Positions 44,941 to 56,200 of a stretch of DNA of 64,000 nucleotides are shown here, piece by piece. Numbering within the stretch: the stretch's first letter is position 1; every line of letters begins with the position of its first letter. The notes beneath the pieces are model-generated. The model did no database searches. It had not been told where the DNA came from and saw only the letters and a list, made by a program, of their open reading frames with translations. Made by a program: the position numbers and the translations under genes. This DNA is from Manihot esculenta (taxonomy: Eukaryota; Streptophyta; Magnoliopsida; Malpighiales; Euphorbiaceae). Location: the NCBI RefSeq assembly GCF_001659605.2, contig NC_035174.2, forward strand, positions 124,001 to 188,000, given 5' to 3'.

Positions 44941-47830
44941 GTGATTCATGTGTGCAGGTCTGAAAACCTGGCTGTGGAAGAGAGATTTACTGTGGTGTTG
45001 ACATATGAAAACAAAACCGATTCTTTATATAATGTCCCTATTGCAAGGTATTCGTACATATTCTTGTTGTCTGATGTTTATAAGTTGTTTAACATAGCTG
45101 CATCGTTTGTTACGTTTGTTACTGGTAGTGGGATGAGTGTAGAAAATGATGATGATTTAATGTTGGCTTTTGAGTTGTACAAACATAGTCATAAATTGCC
45201 TTTGACTGTACATGTAAAGGGGGTCCCTCTGAACACTGAGATGTCTGATGATGACGATGATGATGATGATGTTTGTATTATTGGTGAGAGCAGTGATACT
45301 GGTGAGGGTAGTAACCTTGGTGAGGGTGGTAATACTGTTGAGGATATTAACCTTGATGATGCCTTAGGTAGAAAAACTCCCCCATTAAGTAGGGATGTGT
45401 CCACAAGAGGTGGGGCAGGAGTGTGCCATTAAGAGGAAAGGGAGGAAGAAGCAGTTTTACTAGAGGTAGAGGGATAAGATAGGAAAGTGTTAGTGAAAGT
45501 GGGCAGTTAGGGGGAGGGGCCAATGAATCACCACAAATTGATTCTGAAAGTGATGTATCATTCAATGAAAGTGAGGTTGGAGATGATTTACCTGAAGAAG
45601 TTATATTTGACAATGAGATTAGTACTGAGGAGTCAGATGGGTTATCAGGTTATGCTAGTGACAATGACAAAGAGGTTGAAGATAGTGAGAATGAGTCTTA
45701 TGATCCAAATAATAGAAAGAAAAAATATATTGATCCTTATCATGGCATGTATGATCATCCCTTCCAACATAATGAAGGGGAAGAGATTTTGTTTAAAGAG
45801 GGCCAAGTTTTTAAGAACATTGTAACTTTGAGGAATGCAATGAGGGATTATGCTATTAAGGGGGATATGATATTACAAGAGTTAAAAATGATTCTACTAG
45901 ATTAACAGCTAAGTGTTCCAGTACAGGATGTCCCTGGAGGTTTCATGCATCAGTTTTGTCTGACCAAGTCACTTTCATGGTTAAGACTCTACATGATGAG
46001 CACACATGCATAAGACCATTAAGAAATGAAAATTTGAATTCAAACACTAAGTGGATAGTAGAAAAACTTAGGGAAAAGCTGAGGGCAGACCCTGACATGA
46101 GTTATGAACTCATGCAGCATGAGTTGATGGGAAAATGGGGTGTGGAAGTTCCTGTGTGGCAATTATATAGAGCTAAGTGCAAGGCTAGAGATGAGAATAT
46201 GGGCATGCATTGTGAAAGTTTCCAAAAACTTAAGAAATATGTCCATTATTTGCAAACATATAACCCGGGTACAGTTGTAAAAATTCAGCCAGCTCCAAGG
46301 GTTAATGAAGATGATCCTTTTGTTTTTCAAAGAATATGGATTATGTTTGATGCTATAAAGTCTGGGTTTGAGAATGGTTGTAGACCCTTTATAGGATTAG
46401 ATGGTTGCCACTTGAAGGGTCCATATGGAGGGATTTTCCTAGTTGCAGTCATACTGGATGGAAATAGAGGTGTGCTACCTCTTGCATTTTCTATAGTTGA
46501 AGCAGAATGTGGTGATAGCTGGATATTTTTCCTAGAGAATCTTTATTCTTGCATTGGTGGAGGAACTGATGCTAGGCCTTTAACTATTATGTCAGATAGG
46601 CAAAAGGTATGAATTAATATTCAATTTTTTTTTTAATTTAGCATATTGAACTATATGCTATTAATTTAAGTTACTAACCATTTTTTTGTTGTAGGGACTC
46701 GTTGATGCTGTCAAAAATATATTTTCCAATGCATCTCATAGAGTTTGTTGCAGGCATTTATACATGAATTTCAAGAAAGAGTTCCCTGGACTCATGCTCA
46801 GAGATGATTTTTCGAATGCTGCAAAGAGTACTCATTCTTATGAGTTTTGGCTTCACATGAAGAATTTGAAGCCTAAGCGAGATCAAAAGCCATATGGCTG
46901 GTTGATCAACATACCATTCAGTCAATGGACTAGACATGCATTTTGGCCTGAAGCTAAGTGTGACAATTACGCTAACAACATGACCGAATCATTCAATGCA
47001 TGGATAGTGAAATTGAGAGGTTTGCCTATTATCAATATTATTGAATCTATTAGGCAGAAATGTATGGTTAGGTTGCATAGAAGATTTGCTAAAGCTCAAA
47101 CATAGGAAGGGATAGTTACACCAAGAACAAAGAAAGTATTGAATAAAATCATTACTGCCAGTAGGTTTCTTAAGTTGCTCCCTGGTAGAAATGAAGAGTA
47201 TGAGGTTCATGAGGGTCCATGTAGGTTTGCTGTTAGTTTAGCTAAAAGGACATGCAGTTGTGGATAGTGGGATATAAGTGGTTTACCATGCAAGCATGCT
47301 GCTAGAGCAATTGCATATGTTAGGGGCAATATTGAAGAGTTTTGCCATGAATATTACACTGTGCAGTGCTATTCAAGAGTTTATGCAGGTGCCATACATC
47401 CTGTTCCTCAAACTGAGCTTGAACCTGATAATGAACACCCATCAATGTTGCCACCTCCTTTGAGGAGGCAACCAGGAAGGCCAAGGAAGGTTAGAAAGAG
47501 AGATGAGAGTGAACCACCAACAAGAGGAAGGAGGACAGCAACTGGAAGGAGGACAACAACTGTCACTTGTGCTAGGTGCTTACAAACAGGCCACAATAAG
47601 AGAACTTGTCAATATGCTGCTGTTGGGGTAACTATACCTTTGTTTGCTTGCATATAATGAATCTATTTTAACCTTTTTAACCTTTTTAACCTTTTTATGT
47701 ATTTCTCTAATTGTAGGCAAATATGGCTGCAAGTCAAAAGAAGAGAAAACACACTATTGCATTAGGTGCGGGGACTTCAAGAGGGGTTAATACTAATCAA
47801 GTGGGATCAAGTGGTGGACCAACTATCTAA
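44941..47830 (+). pseudogene. MURA-type Mutator transposase of MULE-2
   Basis: An N-terminal region with a beta-grasp/PB1-like look (DDLMLAFELYKHSHKLPLTV) is followed by an acidic stretch (SDDDDDDDDVC). Frames shift near 45420 and 45865. The zinc-binding CSSTGCPWRFHASV precedes the DDE core: FIGLDGCHLKG, PLTIMSDRQKG (across an intron 46607-46694) and NNMTESFNAWI. A TAG at 47103 and another near 47267 interrupt the C-terminus. It holds the SWIM finger (CSCG ... GLPCKHAARAI) and a CCHC knuckle (CARCLQTGHNKRTC). A last exon, 47717-47830, ends GGPTI. The gene is intact in layout but cannot make a full protein. Confidence 0.92.
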
Positions 47831-48432
47831 AGGAGCCTTTGGAATATCAAATGATCTTTTTGAGAATGTTGTTAGTTGATGGGATATAATTTGTACATTT
47901 TGGGAAAACATGTATTTTGGGGCATTGGATTGAGCTTTTTGTCTATTTGGAAATATTGTAAATCTGTGCACAGATTCTTTTTTGGAAGTTTATCATAGAT
48001 ATTGGTACAGTGCTACAAATATTGGCCTTACTTGATCATTAAAATGGCAGTAATAGATGTATGACATTGTAATGATCAAGTCTGATTTTGTAAAGTCTCA
48101 TTTTGTAATACATATTTGAACAAAAATGACATATTAATGAAGTTATGCCTTTAATTTCATTTGCTCAGCTCCAATTTTATTCATTGTGCATTTATAAAAT
48201 TTGTTTGTACTTGATATTAAGTTACAGTTGGATAAATGTAACATTATCATCACTCTTCTATTACTTTTAATTTTACAACTTCTAAGTCCATCTATTTAAG
48301 TATTTAAAATTTCTCCGTCCTTTAAGTTTTAACGTTTACAATTTTTTAGTCCTTATATATTAAATTTCGAAACTATTAGGTCCTCCAGTTTTGAATCAGT
48401 ACAACTGTTTGGTCCTTCATTTTAACCATTCA

Positions 48433-50678
48433 TGTAACGACCCGAAAATCGGACCGCTACCGGCGCTAGGATCCGGGTCGACTTAAGGCCGCCGGGACCC
48501 GTAGCAAGCTTGACATGCATCCTGAAAGCCTGCTTAATCCCATACATGATCAACAACATACATAAAAATTAAAACTTTTCTTTCCATGAACATCAACCAA
48601 ACTCAACCTGTGCATAAACATTAACATAACATTGATCCCTCTGTGGGATCTCATCAGTGTCCCCAATGGGTGACATAACATATGCTGAGTTGGTTACATA
48701 GACATCATAAAAGAATCTCTAAGATCATGTATTAAAAAGGGATAACAACAATCTATGGTCAAGCACACCTCTAACATCCATATACATCATTACATAACTA
48801 TACTGTACTTAAGACATTACATTACAATTTGATCATGTCCATTGCTAGCTATTACATAAACATAACTTCTTTACTCTATCCGGACTCCCGCTCTATACTG
48901 TACCTGCAAGCCTGGGGGTAAAGGGAGAGGGGTGAGCTAAAAGCCCAGTGAGAAGAACTATAAAACATTTTAATACTATGCTCCAATGAAATGCATCATA
49001 ACACAGACAATTCACGTAAGGGTTGAGTGAACTCGTCACCAATTAGTCCAAGTTAACTCTGTGCCAGGTCGTAGCATGGGGTCCTGGTCTTCCTGTCATA
49101 CATACATTACTTACCATTATCCCAGGGCCTCGTCTGGGCTCCTGGTCTTCGAGTTCCACTATCGTGCCAGGCCGTAGAATGGGGTCCTGGTCTTTCCTTA
49201 CTCTGTGCCAGGCCGTAGAATGGGGTCCTGGTCTTCCTGTCTTGGACTAATTGGGTCATCCAACATTCACCCACATCAACAACAATCAATGCAATGCCGC
49301 ATATTCGTGAACACTAATGCAATCATCCTATCGCATAATCATGATGCATGAAACATGATAAAATATTTAATTTAAAAGATTAAGTTTAGTTCCACTCACC
49401 TCTGGCTGACTCTGACAACACCGAAGCAGCTGAACTCACTGCTGGGGTCCTCGGTTCCTCGGGTCCGAACCTACACAGGTGGACTCAAATGAGGGACCAA
49501 ACATACCTGAACATAACTATAAACTACTCCCCAAAAACCCCCCTAAAACATCAGGAAACAACCATAGAAAAACATGCAAAGGAGGCCTGAACAGGGCACT
49601 TTCGGCGGTAGGTTCGGCGGCCGAAAGTCCCTCCAGAGCCGAAAGTCAGGCAGGTTCGGCGGCACCTTCGGCGGCCGAAACTCCCAGACAGAGACGAAAC
49701 TCATGCATGTTTGGCGGCACCTTCGGCGGCCGAAACTGCCAGACAGAGACGAATGTCTCCTTTCGGGGGCAGCTTCTGCAGCCGAAAGGCTGCCTCCCCA
49801 GCCATATTCGGCGGCCGAAAGTTCCTTCGGCTGCCGAACCTGGTTTCTGCCAAAGGGCAGAAACTTGGCTCCCAATGCACACTTCGCCTCCAAACTTATC
49901 AAACATGCATCAAACCTATTCTACAACACACAAACACAAGCATACATGTTCCTAGGGGCCTCAAACCAACATAAACTCCATCTACAACACATCAAGCAAC
50001 TCACATTGTACATGAACATACAATTATACCCATAAACTCCAAAAGCATAACCATAACCTAAACATGCATTCTAACCCATAGATCTACTTAAAACTTACTT
50101 AAAACATGCAATGAGCTTAAGATCGGCTCTTACCTCTTGAAGATCGAGAGAGAGACGACCTAAACTCGAAGTTGGGAGAAATTGGGTTCTTGAACTTTCA
50201 AGCTCCAAAACTTTGCTCAAAAGCTCAAATCTTCAAAACAACGTGAAAACAAGTGAAAACCTTGAAAGATTTAGAGGAAGAACATCAAAGATGGGTGAGG
50301 GGGCGGCGGAGACTCACCTTGGCCGAAAATGGAGAAAAAGCTCGCCCGTTTTCGGCTAAGGGATCCTTTTATAGTGGCTGGCCAGACCACGTTCGGGGGC
50401 CGAATGTGCCTCCGCATGCATGCCATGTTCGGCGGCCGAACTTGAGATTCGGCGGCCGAACCTGGACTTCCCTCACTTATGCTTTCGGGGGCCTAAAGCA
50501 CACCCGCAACGCATGCATGTTCGGCGGCCGAACTTGAGGTTCGGCGGCCGAACCTGAGTTTTCCTCCAATGCTATTTTCATGCAAAAACTCATTTTCTTT
50601 CATGTTTAAAACATAAAACACATTAAAACATTTCCGGGATCCTAGCGCCGGTAGCGGTCCGATTTTCGGGTCGTTACA
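48433..50678 (-). mobile_element. LTR insertion (Tekay-type family) with U5 ends at both sides
   Basis: TSD ATTCA at 48428-48432 and 50679-50683. The left end is the usual TGTAACGACCC (U5). The right end, instead of GGGTATTACA, is a 43-bp perfect inverse of the left terminus (GGATCCTAGCGCC ... GGGTCGTTACA). The sequence between is a normal LTR until about 50634, with a TATA box in element sense near 50368-50378 and palindromes at 49600-49845 and 50395-50565. The U3 terminus, about 85 bp by comparison with 15560-15650, is missing. Confidence 0.92.
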
Positions 50679-50829
50679 ATTCACTTACAAGAAACTAACA
50701 TGCTAAAATTCCACTCATCTAACTTAGATAAATAGTACAGAATTCATTCATACATAAAGAACATACTACAATCTGGTTCAACATAACTTTTATCTTCTGC
50801 AGCTTTATATAATGCATCTAAACAACTTT

Positions 50830-51234
50830 TTATGGTGTTTTTACAGCAAACACTATTAAGAGTAACAATATAATTATCATACAATTCTTCATCTGGTTCA
50901 AAATAGCTTCAATCTTTTGCAGCTTTACATGTAATTTTTTGGTCTCTTCATTAATCTTCAGCAACTCTTCTTTAATCTCTGCAATCGTTCTTGATAAGTT
51001 GGCCTTGAATACCTCTAACCCTTCACCTATACTGTTTGATGTTGGAGAGTTCACATTTGTTGGAATGCACCACCCAAGAAATGACCCACATTTGTTATCT
51101 CGACAGTAATAATACAGCTTGTTTGGATTACTAGCAGATTCAGATATGCGAACCCCCGCTCTTTTTCCACAGCAGCAATTCACATTCATGTAACCACCAT
51201 CCCAGTTTCCCATCGATCCGCTGATGCCAGACAT
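50830..51234 (-). CDS. GRF-type zinc-finger, coiled-coil, membrane-anchored small protein of MULE-2
   Basis: 134 residues, open reading frame. An N-terminal GRF-like zinc ribbon (CCCGKRAGVRISESAS, then LYYYCRDNKCGSFLGW) occupies residues about 20-57. A coiled coil follows (IAEIKEELLKINEETKKL, about 85-115), then a short hydrophobic anchor (MIIILLLLIVFA) at the C-terminus. GRF domains bind single-stranded nucleic acid in several proteins, and small plant GRF proteins of this build are common but poorly characterised. It lies inside the TIRs, convergent to the transposase, its start about 450 bp from the right end. Whether it helps transposition is unknown. Nothing in the frame looks broken. 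Confidence 0.8.
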   Translation of the reverse strand: MSGISGSMGNWDGGYMNVNCCCGKRAGVRISESASNPNKLYYYCRDNKCGSFLGWCIPTNVNSPTSNSIGEGLEVFKANLSRTIAEIKEELLKINEETKKLHVKLQKIEAILNQMKNCMIIILLLLIVFAVKTP

Positions 51235-51730
51235 TCTCGCGAAGATAGAATGAATCCTTTAGGTGCTTGATCGTCAGCTATTATGAACGAAACGGAGGTG
51301 GGATCCTTTCAGTGCTTGATCAATGTTGAAGATAGTCTGCCGAGAGATGATGGAGTATGCTGAAAAGGGTAAAATTGGAGGTGAGAGAGTAAAGGGAGGA
51401 TTGTCTGCTGAGAGATGATGAGAGGTTGCTTCTAGGGTTGTAATCAGACTGTTATGGCAAACCCACCCATACATTTATGCTTAATAGGGATTGAAAAGGG
51501 TAAAATTGGATTTTTAAAATATTCTCTCCTTTTCATCTTATTTTTAACGGAAAAGAGGGTAATAGTGGATGGAAGGACTGATTTGTTAACGTTTTGATTA
51601 TATAAGGACGTTTTAATAAGTTTCTGAAAATACAGTGACTGACTTGTTAATAATGGCAATACCCAGGGACTAAATCGTAAATTACCCATTAAGAAATTGG
51701 GGACAATTTTTTTTCCCTTGGATCCGTGAA

Positions 51731-52379
51731 TAGGGCTGTAATCAAACCGAACCAAGCCGAGTTTTGATAAATTCAGACTCGATTAGAAAATAAATTTAAA
51801 AGTTTGAGTTCGACTCGAGTTTCATTTTTAAACTCGAGCTCTGTTCATAAAATAAATATTAAACTTGAGTTCGGTTCGAGTTCGATTCGTAATAAACTTG
51901 TTTATCACATTAACGAGCCAACTCAAACTCCATTCAAAAAGGTCAAATTTGAACTCATTTAGACTCGAATTTGAGTTCGATTATATTATAAATAAAATCA
52001 ATATAATTCAAATTTATTTAAATTGTAAATAAATTTAAATTATAAGATTATTAAGATACTTCTAAATTAAATATTTTTATTTAATTGAAGTCTCTCGAAC
52101 CCAAAACTAATGAAAAAGAATGCAGAAATATTGTTCTTTTATAGAGAAGTCACGATTCTCCATATCCGTTCAACTTTCGATATGGGATTAGTGTTAGCAA
52201 ACAAACTTGTTCGCCCTGCTCACAAGCTTATTTATGAGTGTTCATGAGTCAGCTCACGAGTTTAAACGAGTCGAATGCTGCTAAGTTCAAACTTGACTCG
52301 TTTATTAAACGAGTCTAAAATGTGGGTTCAAGGTCAGCTCGTTTAGAAAACGAGTTGAATTCATTCTCGAGCACCCCTA
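51731..52379. mobile_element. Nonautonomous hAT-type element (MITE)
   Basis: Ends TAGGGCTGTAATC and GATTCTCGAG-like ...CACCCCTA form short inverted termini (TAGGGSTGY). The flanks TCCGTGAA (51723-51730) and TTCGTGAA (52380-52387) match at 7 of 8 bases, the 8-bp duplication size of hAT elements. The body is rich in internal CGAGTT/AACTCG repeats and has no coding frame. Confidence 0.8.
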
Positions 52380-52387
52380 TTCGTGAA

Positions 52388-53204
52388 ATGATATTGAATG
52401 CTGAATTGATGATTAACACTTCATTTATTTTATTTTTCCATATTGTTTGATATTTGAATATGCAGGTGGTAAATATTTTTCACATCAAATAAAAAATAAA
52501 CTACTTTTAAGAAAAAAAAAATCTCATTCTAAAAGAAATTCATTTAGCAAACAGATGCATTACACAAGGATAGCAACTGAACAAAGTAACAAAAACTCCA
52601 ACCTTCCCAGCTCAATTGACAGTTTCCATGACGTGTCTCTCTTTATGTTTCTCCACTGTTTCAGTACATCGTACATTTAACTTCTTACTGCCGTACATAC
52701 ACAATTCACCCCGTATGATTTTACCATTAATAATAATAATAGTAATGATAACAATCTGACTCCTTGTTTAACTGTATATTATTCCACTAAAATCAAATTG
52801 AAGAAGCAACAAGAAGCTTCTTCTTGTTCGCTTCCTGGCAAGACAATTAGACGCTCACACATGTATATATTTTTCCTTTAACGATTACGTTTGGGAAGGA
52901 AAATAATAAAAATAAAATATTTTTTAATTTTATTTTTCTTGTTTTCTTTGAATAAATTGAAAACAAAAAGGAAACTATTAATTTAACCTCAAATTTATAA
53001 ATTCTACTATGAACACAAGTGCATATTACCCTTCCCCCTTATTTTTCCTTCTCTCCTTCCAGTTCCCAAAAAATAAAAGGAAATTCCGCTTCTTTTTTTT
53101 TTTTTTTTCACATAATAGTATCTTATCTATGTATCTACATAGATACTGTTGTGCGACTCTACCTTAGATTCTGGTGGCAGTTTGAAGAAATCCTCCTGTA
53201 ATTC
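52388..53204 (+). promoter_or_regulatory. Upstream region and probable 5' UTR of the ECT5-like gene
   Basis: AT-rich DNA with pyrimidine runs (TTCCCCCTTATTTTTCCTTC near 53030 and a long T run at 53091-53109) before the first candidate ATG at 53205. I see no other gene. The exact transcription start cannot be set from the sequence. Confidence 0.4.
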
Positions 53205-56200
53205 ATGGCGGCAACCCAATCACAAACTCCGGATCGTACCACTGGTACCTCAATATCCCACCTACTCATATGTCAACGCAATACATACATACTTATAATT
53301 TGGATCTTCGATCTAATTTTAGCTCTCTCTATCTCACCTCCTCCCTCTTGCTTTGATTTGATGCGTTCAAATTAATTATCCGTCTTTCTCATGGAAAGGC
53401 AACTAGTTGGAGGATATCTTCCTTTAATCATAGATCATTTGATGGTTTCTTTTGGAATAGATATTAATTTTCTTCTTTTTCGTCCCAATTTTTTTATTGT
53501 ATTTCTGCTTTTTATGACGTGTTTGCATTTTTGGGCTTTCTTGATTTTCATTTCCTAGAGGCTTCTAACTTGTTATCTTGTTGCTTGATAGAATTTATGT
53601 TTCGCGGTGGACTTTGATCTGGGCTGCAGGGAGATAGATAGGTGTTTTATGCTGAGATCTGATATGTGGATGTTGTGAGGTGATCAGAATTACTGTAACT
53701 TCTAGGTTTTCTTTCCATCACACATGTTTTGTGTCGTATGGATTTGGATTGAAGTCAGATATAGTTATTAAATCCATATATTCCTGAAATCGAAGTATGT
53801 TGTGGGTGATGGATGGATGTGCCTGATTACATCACTTTATCCATTTTTTAAGGAGCCTTTAGTGGATGTACGTTGGATGTCATTTTTGTGGATTCAGAAT
53901 AAGGGAAATCGCAATGGAGTAACTACCTGCTGACCATCTTAGTGTTATCTCCATTCCTATGGTTTTTGATATCTGTTTTGCAGATTTTATACTATTATGT
54001 ACTGTTCTCAGCAATGAGAGGGAATAAAAGGGAGTGTTGAATGAATCCATAGGATAGATGAATTGCTCCGATCTGGCCAAACATTAAAGGCAACAAGGCT
54101 TGCATTCAATTGGAAAGTAAATCCCCATGAAGCAAGCGTATCTAGAATAAGTTGTTGATATTGTGCCATGAAAGGTTTATTTGATAAGATATTTAAGTTG
54201 AAATATGTAGGTATTGCAAGTTATGTTGGTGGCAATCATAGATGGAATGAGCTTATTTAAGAGAAGAAAAAAGTTTGTATTTTGTGGAGTCTTTGTTTAA
54301 TTAAAGTTTGAGGTGTTATGAGGACAACTAAATGGTGAAAAGTTCTCCACTATATAAGGAGTTTCTATTTATTCAATAAAACAAGCTGATCTGTTCCCAA
54401 AATTGTGAGATTGAGACTCATTTTCTTGAGTCTTGAGGGGTTAAGAGCTCCCTCCAATGAGCTCATTTCTTGTCCATCTTTTCATGATGTGAACCGTGAG
54501 CCAGGGCCATAACAAAATTAAATTGAATCAGATTTGCTTCCAGCTGTTTTTGTAACAATTTAATTGATTTTTTATTCAAATGTTCACTCAGGTCATGTTA
54601 TATGTGGTTTTGTTTACTTGTGCCAAAGTAGGTTGGCAAAAGGGCACAACAATGAAAAAGCTCTTTGCTGATGAATCAAAAAAAATTCATGTGAATAATA
54701 AATTTGACTCCTTTTGATCTTGGGAGAATCATAGACTGTGGACAGAAGAAACAAGGTTACTTATTTTGGTGAAATGCAAACAGATATATTGTGCCTTATT
54801 ATTTGCCATTTACTGTAGCTAATTGATCTGTGAATACTTATGGTTTCTAGGTAGTCAGTGGATTCTAAAATTGAGTAAAACATATTTGCGGTGCTCAAGA
54901 TTTTAGCATGATATGGAATCTTCAAATTGATAAAAGCATTCATGTATGAATTTTGTTTGTTTATTAATGGCCTTCTGTTTTACATCATAATGTGAATTTG
55001 TTTGTTCTTGTTGTAATTGTTTATCTTAATTTTTACATAGTGCTGAAAGTATTTGATATGCATGATTGCTTTTCACTTTGAAATATTCATCTGCTTCTGT
55101 TTATCATGTGTGCATAGGTGTACTCATGGATTTGTGCACACATATTCATAGCTTCAAGCTTTGCTATCTGCAGTTTTAGCTTTGGTCGGTCAATAATTTG
55201 TACTGCCTGTGTTTCTAAGACTACTAAGTCTCTGAGCTTACTGATCATGGATGCAGAAGAAAAACCTGTTGAACCTGATACCATGACGGAGCGGGTAGTT
55301 TTTATATATATACACTTAATCTCAATTGATTTCTTGTTTGCTTCTACATGGATCAGTTTAAAGAAAATATTTTTAGTGACAACTGTTATTTGCAAACTTG
55401 TATTCAGACTCTTTCTGCAAAAAATGAGACATCAGTTTCTCCCAATTCCTCTAGGGATGCTGCCATTATGGGTCCTCGAAGGGAGAACACAGGTCACTTG
55501 GGGCCTTTTGGTTTGCATGGAGATCACACCCTCTATCCTTCTAATGTTTATGCCCCTCAGGCACAGGCATTCTACTATAGAGGTTAGTTTTACAATTGTC
55601 TAGCCAATTGAGAACCCTTGAGCTTAGAATGCTATTCATCTCACTAAACAATGCTGGATGGCTGGGTTTTTTTAACTGAACATTGATGCACTTCTGCGTT
55701 GAGCTTAGAGATTGAGATTTTGCACACAACTGCGGAATTCCTACCCTGATTACTACCTACACTGTTGTTAGATGGGATGGGGGAAGGGGGAATATTGGGG
55801 AAACTAGACCTACTTCCAACATGTTTATATATAACATGTTCTTTTGTAAATATCTTAGTTAATTAATTATTATTTTATGAATTTCTTAACCATAGATAAA
55901 GGGTGAAAAGATATGGATATACATGTAGAGATGGGAATGAAACAAAAAGGGATGTGTTATGTATTTGGAAAAATAATGGATGAAAAGGAAAAATCGAGAC
56001 AACTGATAAATGCCCCACCCTGAATTCAAGGCGGATGGATAATGATATTATATAGTGGGTTAGGTATGAGTTTGGTAAAACTGGCCTCATATCTCACAAG
56101 TAAACCTGCCAAGTTGAGCTCAGTTATTCTTTTAGTTGTGATAATGTCTAATAAAGTAGACACTGAAACTATTTGTCATTTATGGTGTTAACCAGGTTAC

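Larger units (their letters stand above)
44300..51687 (+). mobile_element. MULE-2: Mutator-like element with transposase and GRF zinc-finger gene
   Basis: Terminal inverted repeats of about 160 bp (TAATTTACGATTTAGTCCC near each end, through CCGTTAAAAATAAGATGAAA inward) are flanked by a perfect 9-bp duplication ATTAAGAAA (44291-44299 and 51688-51696). The transposase runs on the plus strand and a small GRF-type gene on the minus strand, converging on a spacer that later took a rearranged LTR insertion (48433-50678). Without that insertion the element is about 5.1 kb. The transposase has frameshifts and stops. The GRF gene is open. Confidence 0.95.

Noticed and set aside
45240..45275. Asp-repeat as a functional domain in MULE-2
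   Set aside because: A simple GATGAC/GATGAT run encoding poly-Asp. Acidic linkers are common at this place in MULE transposases.
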